Positions 51,049 to 58,920 of a stretch of 64,000 nt of DNA are shown here, piece by piece. How positions within the stretch are numbered: position 1 is the stretch's first letter; every line of letters starts with the position of its first letter. Location: positions 501,488 through 565,487 of the forward strand of contig NZ_LN909044.1 of assembly GCF_001486585.1 (NCBI RefSeq). The letters run 5' to 3'. A model generated the notes under the pieces. That model did not search any database. It was not told the origin of the DNA and saw only the letters and a list, made by a program, of their open reading frames with translations. The position numbers were made by a program, and so were the translations under genes. Source of the stretch: Paenibacillus senegalimassiliensis (lineage in GTDB: Bacteria > Bacillota > Bacilli > Paenibacillales > Paenibacillaceae).

Positions 51049-51483
51049 TTACTCTGTCCTTTCAGCCAATTTTGTTATCAACTCAATGTCCTCATTTGTT
51101 AGTTGATCAAGAAAATGTTTGCGTATCGCCATTGCAACTACTGGGCGGGAAGCATCAAATGCTAATTTTCCAGTATGAGTGATGATGACATTAACTCCAT
51201 TCCCTGTATCTAAAGACTTCCTCAGAACAAGCCCACGCTTCTCCATCCGCGTTAGATGATGAGATAATCGGCTCTTCGTCCAATCCAACAAGGCGGCTAA
51301 TTCCTGTTGGCGAAGCTCACCATTACCTGCTTCAACTAACATACCTAACACTCCATAGTCGCCCTCTGATAGTCCTGTGTGTTCAGACATGTCTTTAATT
51401 ACACGACCAAAAATTTTCTTGAAGGTGCCCTTCCACATATAAAATAGTTGCAATTCTTTTTCATTTAGCTCGTTCTTATCCAT
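51049..51483 (-). CDS. MarR family repressor
   Basis: A 144-aa winged-helix regulator. The DNA-binding part reads QQELAALLDWTKSRLSHHLTRMEKRGLV (about residues 58-85), with the wing KSLDTGNGVNVIITHTGKL. The ATG at 51483 follows AAAGGAA; the longer reading to 51501 begins inside that site. It is divergent from an SDR gene. Two nearly identical palindromes, GTTGACACGTCAAC and GTTGACGTATCAAC, flank the SDR promoter and are its probable operators. The inducer is unknown. Confidence 0.9.
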   Translation of the reverse strand: MDKNELNEKELQLFYMWKGTFKKIFGRVIKDMSEHTGLSEGDYGVLGMLVEAGNGELRQQELAALLDWTKSRLSHHLTRMEKRGLVLRKSLDTGNGVNVIITHTGKLAFDASRPVVAMAIRKHFLDQLTNEDIELITKLAERTE

Positions 51484-51543
51484 AAAAAATTTCCTTTTCA
51501 TTCAGCTGATTTTAATTCATATGATAATTATATTATAACTCGA

Positions 51544-51600
51544 GTTGACACGTCAACATGGTGGTGTTATAGTGAGTTTGTCATTGGTTGACGTATCAAC
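51544..51600 (+). promoter_or_regulatory. SDR promoter with two MarR-type operators
   Basis: The promoter is TTGACA (51545-51550), 17 bases, TATAGT (51568-51573). Operator 1, GTTGACACGTCAAC (51544-51557), covers the -35. Operator 2, GTTGACGTATCAAC (51587-51600), lies just downstream of the transcription start. Both sites occur in the gap between the divergent MarR and SDR genes, and together they could close the promoter. Confidence 0.75.
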
Positions 51601-51628
51601 TCAAAATAAATATTAGGAGGTTTTTGTA

Positions 51629-52603
51629 ATGCCTACAATTCTGATAACAGGCGGACACAGCGGGATTGGCCTTGAATGCTCCAGACAACTCGCTTCTTTT
51701 TATGGACTTAATCTTGTTCTTGGGGGCCGCAGCCTGGAGAGAATGGAACCAGTTGCGCAAGAACTACGTACGAAATACGGTGTCAAAGTGAGTACAATTA
51801 AGCTAGATACATCCTCTCTAGCTTCAGTAAGGGCTGCTGCTGCTCAATGCCGCAACATGCTCGACAATGGCGAGATCGATTCCCTACAGGGCATTATCTG
51901 CAATGCAGGTGTACGGCTCAATGGTCCTGTCTCTTACACCTCCGACGGCTACGAGGAGGCATTCGCCACCAACTACTTAGGACATTTCCTGCTGGTCGAA
52001 TTGCTGTTTGACCGCGTATCGGACCAAGGTCGTATTGTTTACACGGCAAGTGGAACGCACGATCCTGACACGGTGGATGGAAGAATGTTGGGTATTGCGG
52101 CGGAATATGACGCAATAGGGCTTGCCAATATAGGTAAAGACGGTAAAAAGCCGCCTAACGCCGCTAAGCTATACGCAACATCAAAGCTATGCATGATACT
52201 TTACGCTTATGAATTAGATCGCCGGCTAAGAAAATCGGGTAGTACGATAGCTTCGATTGCGTATGATCCCGGGCTTACTTCAGGAACAGGATTCCTTAGA
52301 GCCATGCCAAAACCTATGCAGAGGCTCAGCGATAGTTCTTTCATGAATTGGGTTTTAAAGCGTACCGGTGTCACTATGGGAAGCGTAGATTTTTCAGGAA
52401 AAGCACTTGCTAAAATTACTGCCGATTCCACTTATGCCAAAGGATCAGGGAAATATTTTCAATCAAATGATGGGAAATTAATCGAAACACGTTCTTCAAA
52501 ATTATCATACGATGAAAAACGAGCACTAAAATTATGGAACGATACAAAAACGCTTGTCCATTTGAAGCCAAATGAGGAGCCTGCGGAACTGCGTAGAAGA
52601 TAA
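51629..52603 (+). CDS. SDR family oxidoreductase
   Basis: A 324-aa short-chain dehydrogenase/reductase. The cofactor motif is TGGHSGIGLE, then NLVLGGRS (an Arg after the second strand, favouring NADP), IICNAGVRLNGP, a serine in YTASGTHD, and the Tyr-Lys pair in YATSKLC. An AGGAGG lies upstream of the ATG. It is longer than classical members and resembles the protochlorophyllide-reductase/retinol-dehydrogenase-like branch. The divergent MarR repressor and paired operators indicate inducible expression. The fragment after it comes from a different SDR. Confidence 0.87.
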   Translation: MPTILITGGHSGIGLECSRQLASFYGLNLVLGGRSLERMEPVAQELRTKYGVKVSTIKLDTSSLASVRAAAAQCRNMLDNGEIDSLQGIICNAGVRLNGPVSYTSDGYEEAFATNYLGHFLLVELLFDRVSDQGRIVYTASGTHDPDTVDGRMLGIAAEYDAIGLANIGKDGKKPPNAAKLYATSKLCMILYAYELDRRLRKSGSTIASIAYDPGLTSGTGFLRAMPKPMQRLSDSSFMNWVLKRTGVTMGSVDFSGKALAKITADSTYAKGSGKYFQSNDGKLIETRSSKLSYDEKRALKLWNDTKTLVHLKPNEEPAELRRR

Positions 52604-52606
52604 TAG

Positions 52607-52852
52607 AAATTTGTACAGATGGGTATTAATGCTCAAGGCTTTGCTGCCGATATTACGAACAAGGAGCAGCTTACCCGAGCTTTTCAAAAAATTAAAGCTA
52701 CCTTTGAAACGATAGATGTCATGGAATTTAGTCCGTTTAGCGGAAGTGTACCTACGTCATCTGTTTTGGATACCACCGCTGAAAATGCACTTCAAATATT
52801 CAATGGGAATTATGCAATTTATATGACAAAACTACGAATCCATTCATATTAA
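52607..52852 (+). pseudogene. SDR remnant
   Basis: A short frame whose residues (AQGFAADITNKEQLTRAFQK, then FETIDVMEFSPFSG) match the middle of a classical SDR, from strand 3 to strand 4. The Rossmann glycine motif and the Ser/Tyr/Lys site are absent. The match continues upstream of its first ATG without a start. It ends at a stop shortly after the fragment TTAENALQIFNGNYAI. It is best read as a degraded gene, directly behind an intact SDR. Confidence 0.7.
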
Positions 52853-52868
52853 AAGGAGTTGCAGCCGT

Positions 52869-53501
52869 ATGTCTTCGAGCTACGATGTCATTACCCGTGT
52901 GCCTACCCATGAGAAGGCCGTAGCCTTCACCTTCGACGATGGTCCGAACCCGCTGTATACCCCGCAGGTGCTGGACATCTTCGCAAAGTGCCAAGGGAAA
53001 GCGACCTTCTTCATGATTGGCCAACAGATCGAGCAGAACCCAGACACAGCAGCAGCCGTCCATAACCAGGGCCATGAAATCGGCAATCATACCTACTCTC
53101 ACCCCAGCTTGCCGGAGATTTCCCCCGAGCAATGCCGCGAGGAGCTTTCGCGGACAGAAGCCCTGATTGCTCAAGTGACCGGAAGCAAGCCTCATGTATT
53201 TCGTCCGCCTTATGTGGCTTTCAGTGAACAAGTTGCAGCCATTAGCAGAGGGGAGTTTGGTTATCCAGCTATCGGAGCCGTGAACGGCGCGGCTACCGAC
53301 TGGGAGATGCCTGGCATACAGCATATCGTTGATAAGACTCGGGATGAAATCCAGCCCGGAAGTATTTTGTTGTTTCACGACGGCTTCGGCGACCGTTCGC
53401 AAACGATTGAGGCGGTTCGCATCCTGACGGAAGAATTGACTGCTGAAGGCTATAAGCTTGTTACGGTCAGCGAGTTGTTAAAGTTGGCAGGTATGAATTA
53501 G
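52869..53501 (+). CDS. Polysaccharide deacetylase (NodB domain) without a signal peptide
   Basis: A 210-aa carbohydrate esterase family 4 protein. The metal-binding and catalytic motifs are complete: TFDDGPN (Asp23, Asp24), HEIGNHTYSHP (His74, His78), RPPY (112-115) and a late LFHDGFG. An AAAAGGAG site precedes the ATG. No signal peptide or membrane anchor is visible, whereas most deacetylases acting on peptidoglycan or chitin are exported. A cytoplasmic role on an imported N-acetylated sugar, or on cell-wall precursors, is possible. Confidence 0.88.
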   Translation: MSSSYDVITRVPTHEKAVAFTFDDGPNPLYTPQVLDIFAKCQGKATFFMIGQQIEQNPDTAAAVHNQGHEIGNHTYSHPSLPEISPEQCREELSRTEALIAQVTGSKPHVFRPPYVAFSEQVAAISRGEFGYPAIGAVNGAATDWEMPGIQHIVDKTRDEIQPGSILLFHDGFGDRSQTIEAVRILTEELTAEGYKLVTVSELLKLAGMN

Positions 53502-53560
53502 CTTTATACCTAGTGCCTGCAGATCAATACACATGCTGCCCTCGATTTAATATTGCCACC

Positions 53561-54184
53561 TTATTTAGAAAAATTCCGTTCAAACCAATTCACTGCCGCC
53601 TGGACTTCTGTCTCAGTCAGTTGGTGACCGTAAGGTTCCCAGTGTATCTCTACCTGGGCGCCTGCGGCACTTAGCAATTGATCCAATTCCTCAGTCTCTT
53701 CAGGAGGACAAATTCGGTCCTGCCGTCCAGCGCCGATAAATACAGGAAGTTCCTTCATTTCGGGCAACTCTATCCCACGGCGCGGTACCTTGGGATGATG
53801 CAGGCTGGCTCCTTGCAAAGTGCCGGGATGATGAAATAAGAGACTCGCCGCAATATTTGCCCCGTTGGAGTAACCAATAGCTACGATGTGATTTCGGTCA
53901 AAATCATATTGGGCTGCTGCTTCATCCAGAAAATCATGCAACTCCCGGGTACGAAACAGCAAGTCCTCTTCATCGAATGCTCCGTTGGGAAAGCGGCGGA
54001 AGAAACGGGGCATCCCGTTCTCCAGTACATTTCCTCTTACGCTGAGAATAGCGGATGAAGGAGCGATTAACTCAGCCAACGGCAGTAAGTCTCGCTCATC
54101 TCCGCCTGTTCCGTGAAGCAACAGCAACACCGGTCGATTGGAAGTACCCCCTTCTGCTGACGGCTTAAACAAATGCTGCATCAT
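53561..54184 (-). CDS. mhqD: Alpha/beta-hydrolase, MhqD-like carboxylesterase
   Basis: A 207-aa serine hydrolase of the phospholipase/carboxylesterase family. The oxyanion motif LLLHGTGGDERDL occurs near 20-33, the nucleophile in IVAIGYSNGANIA (Ser about 105), the acid near RQDRICP and the His in EPYGHQLT. It overlaps the ring-cleaving dioxygenase gene by four bases. In B. subtilis MhqD-type hydrolases are part of the MhqR response to quinones and electrophiles. Here the gene order and gene content fit that regulon. Confidence 0.87.
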   Translation of the reverse strand: MMQHLFKPSAEGGTSNRPVLLLLHGTGGDERDLLPLAELIAPSSAILSVRGNVLENGMPRFFRRFPNGAFDEEDLLFRTRELHDFLDEAAAQYDFDRNHIVAIGYSNGANIAASLLFHHPGTLQGASLHHPKVPRRGIELPEMKELPVFIGAGRQDRICPPEETEELDQLLSAAGAQVEIHWEPYGHQLTETEVQAAVNWFERNFSK

Positions 54185-55131
54185 GACAAATCCTCCTTCA
54201 GCACCCGCACTTCAAACGGGTCCAAATTTTGTTCAATGGCTTGCCGATGCGGCTCGTACCATGCGGGCAACATCAACTTCTCGCCCAAGTGCTCGGGTGC
54301 TTCGTCATTGGCGAAGCCAGGGGGATTCGTGGCAATCTCAAACAAAATCCCGCCTTCTTCCCGGAAATACAGGGCGTGGAAATATTGCCGGTCCACCACT
54401 GGCGTCGGGTGATAGCCATACCCAGCCACATGCTCACGCCAAGCCTCATGCTCGGCAAAATCCTGCGCTCGCCAGGCAATATGATGCACTGTTCCTGCTC
54501 CCCCCGCACCGTATTCCATCGGTTTCACATTCACATCGATGACATCCCCAACCTCGCCTCCAGCCTTGAAGCGGGCATAATACTCGTCCTCAGCAAGCTT
54601 GTTCAGGCCCAGCACCTTCTCCAGCAAATGTGCAGTCTTCTCCGGCGCAGCGCTATATAGAACAGCTCCTCCGAATCCCTTAATTGCCTTACTCACAGGC
54701 ACGCCACCAAAGCTCCAGGTGCTGAGAGGTCCGGCATCACGTTCAACTAGTTCAAGTTGCAAGCCATCACGGTCCCGGAAATGCAGATAGGCTTCACCTA
54801 GCCGCTCCACTTCCGTTGTCGAGATGCCGAATTGTTGTAAACGGCCACGCCAAAAGTTCATGCTTCCTACAGGAATAGCGTAGGTGGTAATTCCCACCTG
54901 ACCTGCTCCGACTCGGCCACGGCGTGCTCCCCGTGATGGGAAGAACGTGATGATCGTCCCCGGATTGCCGGACTCGTCGCCAAAGTAGAGATGATATACC
55001 TCGGGAGCATCAAAATTTATCGTTTTTTTCACTAATCGTAACCCGAGCACTCCCGCATAAAAATCTACGTTAGCTTGAGGGTCGGAAGCAAACGCCGTAA
55101 TATGGTGGATACCCGAAGTTGGCTGTATCAT
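54181..55131 (-). CDS. mhqO: Ring-cleaving dioxygenase, MhqO/MhqA type
   Basis: A 316-aa protein with two VOC modules. It has HHITAFASDPQANVDFYAGVLG at the first metal-ligand strand, VELVERDAGPL, VHHIAWRA as the second-module His strand and GGILFEIATNPPGF with the Glu ligand. These residues match the non-heme iron extradiol-type fold of MhqO-like enzymes, which detoxify hydroquinones and catechols. The gene overlaps the MhqD-like hydrolase and lies 24 bases behind the nitroreductase gene. A conserved H/H/E set supports catalytic activity. Confidence 0.9.
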   Translation of the reverse strand: MIQPTSGIHHITAFASDPQANVDFYAGVLGLRLVKKTINFDAPEVYHLYFGDESGNPGTIITFFPSRGARRGRVGAGQVGITTYAIPVGSMNFWRGRLQQFGISTTEVERLGEAYLHFRDRDGLQLELVERDAGPLSTWSFGGVPVSKAIKGFGGAVLYSAAPEKTAHLLEKVLGLNKLAEDEYYARFKAGGEVGDVIDVNVKPMEYGAGGAGTVHHIAWRAQDFAEHEAWREHVAGYGYHPTPVVDRQYFHALYFREEGGILFEIATNPPGFANDEAPEHLGEKLMLPAWYEPHRQAIEQNLDPFEVRVLKEDLS

Positions 55132-55155
55132 CTGTATTCCTCCTTTTCATATAAA

Positions 55156-55788
55156 TCAGAAACGGTTATAGCTGACAAACTCGCCGACTGGCTTCCGGTA
55201 ACCGCGCTGCCGTGGACTGGAATTGTCCTCCTTGCCAATGGCAATCATCATGGCCGGAACGTAATTATCCGGTACATGCAGCAGTTCGCTCATCGCCTCT
55301 GGATCAAAGCCAATCATCGGACAAGTATCCCAGCCCTTGTCCTTGGCAATCAGCATCATTTGCATGGCAGAGAGACTTGCGCTGCGTATGGCTTCATCCC
55401 GCATAAATTCCGCTCCCCGGCTCTCGTAGAAGCCGATAGTATCTGTAACCAATGCGTCGTATTCCTGTTTGCTGAGAATGCCCAAATTGAGCAGTCCCTC
55501 ATTCATCGTAGCCACATCTTTATGCCCATCCAGCTTGCCTAACACCAGAATAACGGCTGATGCGGTGCGAACCTTATATTGCTTGGCTGCCGCCTCATAA
55601 ATTTGCTCCTTGACCGCAGGGTCTTTGACCACGACATAATGGGTGTGCTGCAAATTGAAGGCGGAGGGAGCAAATTTGGTAAGATTGAAAATTTCGTTCA
55701 GTTCCTGATCTTCGATCTCTACGCCGGTTATAAATTTGTTCGCAGAGCGACGGGATTTCACTATAGCGGTAAAGTCATGCTCATTCAT
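55156..55788 (-). CDS. mhqN: Nitroreductase family protein, MhqN-like
   Basis: A 210-aa FMN-dependent oxidoreductase. It begins with the basic RRSANKF phosphate/FMN motif near residue 13, followed by TKFAPSAFNLQHTHYVVV and the C-terminal GKEDNSSPRQRGYRKPVGEFVSYNRF. The length and end match MhqN/YodC-type enzymes, which reduce quinones or nitro compounds. AGGAGG stands before the ATG. Its upstream gap holds a 196-bp inverted-repeat element that separates it from the DoxX gene, so it may now depend on read-through or a promoter in the element. Confidence 0.88.
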   Translation of the reverse strand: MNEHDFTAIVKSRRSANKFITGVEIEDQELNEIFNLTKFAPSAFNLQHTHYVVVKDPAVKEQIYEAAAKQYKVRTASAVILVLGKLDGHKDVATMNEGLLNLGILSKQEYDALVTDTIGFYESRGAEFMRDEAIRSASLSAMQMMLIAKDKGWDTCPMIGFDPEAMSELLHVPDNYVPAMMIAIGKEDNSSPRQRGYRKPVGEFVSYNRF

Positions 55789-55814
55789 GTTCTAATTCCT
55801 CCTGGGATATGGTT

Positions 55815-56010
55815 GCTATATAAGTTAACAAATGATTCAGGCAAAGAAGCAAACGAGAAAATGTTCTTACGATCGCTGTTGCTCATGGATTTCTCTTATT
55901 TAATAAATTCTTATGAGGTATAAATCAATTCCCAAAGGCGAACGCTTCGCTTCTTCAGAATCATTTCCCCTCTTGCTTGTTATGCCTACTATTTAGTTCA
56001 ACTGATATAG
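55815..56010. repeat. MITE-like repeat, family 2, copy A
   Basis: A 196-bp element with ends GCTATATAAGTTAAC and AGTTCAACTGATATAG, about 88 percent identical by eye to the reverse complement of 63746-63942. It is inserted between mhqP (8 bases after its stop) and mhqN. On the minus strand it carries the short frames MILKKRSVRLWE (SD-like AGAGGGGAA) and MSNSDRKNIFSFAS, both shared with the other copy. Confidence 0.8.
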
Positions 56011-56018
56011 TATATTTC

Positions 56019-56417
56019 TTACAATAGTGCATCAAGGGAATAGCTGCCTGCTCCGGTGAAGGCCAAACCAAGAGATACGGCGATAATGAGTAAATTATAT
56101 TCATACCCGTTGCCCGTCGACCAGAAGCCGTTCTTGGCATGCACGGTGAAGATTGCTACTAACATGGTCAGCACAAGCAATACGGCACCAAATGGGGTGA
56201 ACAAACCCGCGGCAATCAGCAATCCACCGCCGAATTCGGACAGTCCGGCCATGACGGCCATAAGCACCCCTGGCTTCATGCCCAGCGATTCCATCCAGCC
56301 CCCCGTACCTTTGGGACCGTAACCCCCAAACCATCCAAACAGCTTCTGCGCACCATGCGCCATCATCGTCAATCCTAACACCAAACGAATAATAAGTAAT
56401 CCGGTATCTAAGCTCAT
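56019..56417 (-). CDS. mhqP: DoxX family membrane protein, MhqP-like
   Basis: A 132-aa protein with four helices and the DoxX signature: GLLIIRLVLGLTMMAHGAQK, FGWFGGYGPKGTGGWMESLG, and GGGLLIAAGLFTPFGAVLL. In B. subtilis MhqP is the DoxX member of the MhqR regulon. GAGGAG precedes the ATG. It is the first gene after the mhqR promoter region on the minus strand and has its own TCTTAA-AA-TTAAGA palindrome upstream. The repeat element lies immediately behind its stop codon. Confidence 0.88.
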   Translation of the reverse strand: MSLDTGLLIIRLVLGLTMMAHGAQKLFGWFGGYGPKGTGGWMESLGMKPGVLMAVMAGLSEFGGGLLIAAGLFTPFGAVLLVLTMLVAIFTVHAKNGFWSTGNGYEYNLLIIAVSLGLAFTGAGSYSLDALL

Positions 56418-56454
56418 ATCAATAAACTCCTCTGTTATATTATAATATAAAGAT

Positions 56455-56468
56455 TCTTAAAATTAAGA
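56455..56468. promoter_or_regulatory. MhqR-type palindrome upstream of mhqP
   Basis: TCTTAA-AA-TTAAGA is a perfect 6-2-6 inverted repeat 38 bases before the mhqP start. It resembles the palindrome before mhqR (57020-57037), which shares TCTT and AAGA arms, so both are probable MhqR operators. Confidence 0.55.
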
Positions 56469-56526
56469 TATTAGTCATGAAAAAACGGCCGCCCGAACCC
56501 ATTTCAGCTATGTGAACTTGACCGGG

Positions 56527-56979
56527 CTATTTATATCCCTCCTGGGCTGACCTACCCAGCTTCTTCAACAGTGTTGCGGTAATCTCCCGCTCCTCGGGGG
56601 ACAGTCCGCTAACGGCCTGCTCAATCACTTCGGTATGCTGAGGAAATACCTCTTCAATGAATTGCCTGCCCTTCTCCGTAATCTCGGCATAGACCAAACG
56701 GCGGTCCTCCGCGCAAGATTGGCGCGTTACAAACTGCTTCTTCTCCAACTTGTCAACGACATACGTAATGTTGCCACTGCTCATCAACACTTTGTTGCCA
56801 ATTTGCTGAATCGGCTGGCGTCCTCGATGGTAAAGCAACTCCAGCACACCGAATTCGGTTCGGGTTAATCCATACTTGCGAATCGCTTGATCGCTATGGG
56901 CATGAACCCACTCGCTGGCTCGGGACAATACAACGAACAGATGAAGTGCATCATTCTTGTCTCGGTCGCGGCTCATCAT
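56527..56979 (-). CDS. mhqR: MarR family repressor, MhqR-like
   Basis: A 150-aa winged-helix protein very close to B. subtilis MhqR. It reads LTRTEFGVLELLYHRGRQPIQQIGNKVLMSSGNITYVVDKLEKKQFV (helices 2-5) and CAEDRRLVYAEITEKGRQF (wing). In Bacillus MhqR represses genes for quinone and electrophile detoxification; inactivation relieves them. GGAGGTGAG stands upstream of the ATG. A near-perfect palindrome in its promoter suggests autoregulation. Its downstream genes on the minus strand are mhqP, mhqN, mhqO and mhqD. Confidence 0.9.
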   Translation of the reverse strand: MMSRDRDKNDALHLFVVLSRASEWVHAHSDQAIRKYGLTRTEFGVLELLYHRGRQPIQQIGNKVLMSSGNITYVVDKLEKKQFVTRQSCAEDRRLVYAEITEKGRQFIEEVFPQHTEVIEQAVSGLSPEEREITATLLKKLGRSAQEGYK

Positions 56980-57019
56980 TTACTCACCTCCGGGGCCATT
57001 CACTTATCTCGATTTGTTT

Positions 57020-57037
57020 TATCTTGATATTAAGATA
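57020..57037. promoter_or_regulatory. MhqR-type palindrome upstream of mhqR
   Basis: TATCTT-GATATT-AAGATA pairs at eight of nine positions. It lies 40 bases before the mhqR start and has the same TCTT...AAGA arms as the site before mhqP. Confidence 0.65.
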
Positions 57038-57077
57038 ATATAGAACCAGGCGACTGTCAAGTCGCCATTTAAAATAT

Positions 57078-57767
57078 CTAGTAAAGTTTCAACCGACTGG
57101 ACAACGCACTTAGTCTATCCGGGTCGATGGGAGACAAACCTTTTCCCCCGAAGCGGATATCTGAACCGAAGTGAACTTCCGTGACCTGTGTATCGGTAAT
57201 GAAACGGTCCACCGTTTCCAGTGTCAGGCCATAGCCTGCCAGAATAACAAGCGAGCTACCGTGGGCCAGCTCCACCAATTGTCTGATCTCGGAAGTCGCT
57301 TGCGGTGCAGGCAAGGGTCCACCTGAGGTGAGCACCCGGGTCACTTGGGGGTATTTTAACAGGGTACGTAAACCTTCCGACAGATCCTGCAACTCGTCAA
57401 AGGCACGATGAAAAGTCACATTCATGCCCCCCGCTGCTGCCAATATTCTTGCCAAGGCAACCTCATCGATCTGTCGTTCTTCTGTTAAAGCTCCAAACAC
57501 AATACCCGCTGCACCTGCATCTTCTACCGCGCGAGCCTCTTCCTCCATGGTCTGGATATCTGCTTCACTGTACACAAAGGAGCGGCTATGCGGCCGCACC
57601 ATCACATGAACCGGAATTTTTACGGACTTGACAACTTGGCGCACCAAGCCGATGCCAGGCGTCAGACCGCCCTCCGTTATCGCTGTAATCAGTTCCAATC
57701 GATCCGCTCCGTGAGCTTCGGCTAAGACCGCATCCTCCGCACAGGTTGCAATGACCTCCAAAATCAT
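57078..57767 (-). CDS. cutC: CutC family protein
   Basis: A 229-aa TIM-barrel protein of the CutC family, originally linked to copper homeostasis in E. coli; its enzymatic function remains unsettled. Typical segments are EVIATCAEDAVLAEAHGADRLEL, VMVRPHSRSFVYSEADI, MNVTFHRAFDE, RVLTSGG and TEVHFGSDIR. The stop lies near the divergent edge of the mhqR promoter. It is 12 bases from the stop-proximal end of the rlmN gene start side, so both may be transcribed together: rlmN first, then cutC. Confidence 0.88.
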   Translation of the reverse strand: MILEVIATCAEDAVLAEAHGADRLELITAITEGGLTPGIGLVRQVVKSVKIPVHVMVRPHSRSFVYSEADIQTMEEEARAVEDAGAAGIVFGALTEERQIDEVALARILAAAGGMNVTFHRAFDELQDLSEGLRTLLKYPQVTRVLTSGGPLPAPQATSEIRQLVELAHGSSLVILAGYGLTLETVDRFITDTQVTEVHFGSDIRFGGKGLSPIDPDRLSALSSRLKLY

Positions 57768-57779
57768 ACTTTCACACTC

Positions 57780-58832
57780 CTAGCTGCTAAGCTGCTTGCT
57801 CCGTAATTGACCGCAAGCCGCATCGATGTCGGCACCATGCTCCAGCCTCACGCTGACGCTAAGCCCCTGCTTCTTCAGCACATCGTAGAAGGCCAAGACA
57901 GAACTATGCTCGCTCCGCTGATATTGTCCATGTTCATCCACCGGATTATAAGGAATCAGGTTAACGTTGACGAAGCGCTCGCCAAGCAGCTCTGCCAGTT
58001 CGAGGGCTTGTTCCTTGCCATCATTGACGTCCTTGAGCAAAATGTACTCAATCGTTAACCGGCGCCGGGTCTTATCCAGGTAATAATCAATTGCAGCCAT
58101 CAGCTTCTCCAGCGGGATAGCCCGATTGATCTTCATGATCCGCGTGCGCAACTCATTGTTGGGAGCATGAAGCGATATGGCCAAATTCACTTGCAGATCG
58201 GAATCGGCAAACTCTATAATCTTGTCAGCCAGGCCACTGGTCGATACCGTGATATGACGTGGTCCGATCGCCAGCCCTTTCGGATCTTGAATTACGCGCA
58301 GGAAGTCGGTGACATTCTCATAGTTGTCAAAGGGTTCACCGATGCCCATAACGACGATATGAGTGACCCGTTCCTCCTTGCCCTGGCGATCCAAATGCAG
58401 TTGCACCTTCATCACCTGCTCCGCGATCTCACCGCTAGTCAGGTCCCGGCTCTTCTTCAACAGCCCGCTGGCGCAGAAGCTACAGCCAATATTGCAACCG
58501 ACCTGCGTAGTTACGCAAACGGACAGACCAAACTTATGGCGCATCAGCACCGTTTCAATCAGGTTGCCATCCTGTAGCCGGAACAGAAATTTAATTGTCC
58601 CGTCCACCGACTCCTGCCGGACGTGCTCCTCCAGCGTTTCGATGGCAAAATGCTCCTCCACCAGCCGGAGACAGTCCGGGTTAACCTCTTCCATCTCCCC
58701 GAACGTCGTCAGCCGTTTGCGGTACAGAGCATCCCATAGAAGCTCAGCCCGCCCTTTTCTATGTCCATGATTCAGCAGCCATGTGGCAAGCTGATCCCTT
58801 GTTAAACCATAAATCGATTGTTGTGTGTTCAT
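57780..58832 (-). CDS. rlmN: RlmN-type 23S rRNA (adenine-C2) methyltransferase, radical SAM
   Basis: A 350-aa radical-SAM methyltransferase that methylates A2503 of 23S rRNA, and in family members A37 of tRNA. The cluster-binding motif is Cys113-x3-Cys117-x2-Cys120 ([12 protein letters not shown]). The methyl-carrying Cys340 lies in IDAACGQL. Features such as [14 protein letters not shown] and [13 protein letters not shown] complete the signature. N-terminal OB-like region of about 70 residues is present. The usual rlmN of bacilli lies near prkC/rsgA; this location and [13 protein letters not shown] suggest a paralogue, though not Cfr. Confidence 0.88.
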   Translation of the reverse strand: MNTQQSIYGLTRDQLATWLLNHGHRKGRAELLWDALYRKRLTTFGEMEEVNPDCLRLVEEHFAIETLEEHVRQESVDGTIKFLFRLQDGNLIETVLMRHKFGLSVCVTTQVGCNIGCSFCASGLLKKSRDLTSGEIAEQVMKVQLHLDRQGKEERVTHIVVMGIGEPFDNYENVTDFLRVIQDPKGLAIGPRHITVSTSGLADKIIEFADSDLQVNLAISLHAPNNELRTRIMKINRAIPLEKLMAAIDYYLDKTRRRLTIEYILLKDVNDGKEQALELAELLGERFVNVNLIPYNPVDEHGQYQRSEHSSVLAFYDVLKKQGLSVSVRLEHGADIDAACGQLRSKQLSS

Positions 58833-58920
58833 GCAAGTCCTCTTTCTAGCCTATCTTGAATTTATCCTCCCATTATACAGAACCTGATTACCCGATTGCC
58901 ACAGGTAAAAAAGCGCACTC

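Noticed and set aside
57780-58832. Cfr-type antibiotic-resistance methyltransferase.
   Set aside because: Sequence around the cluster and the [11 protein letters not shown] region follow RlmN; Cfr-specific features are absent.
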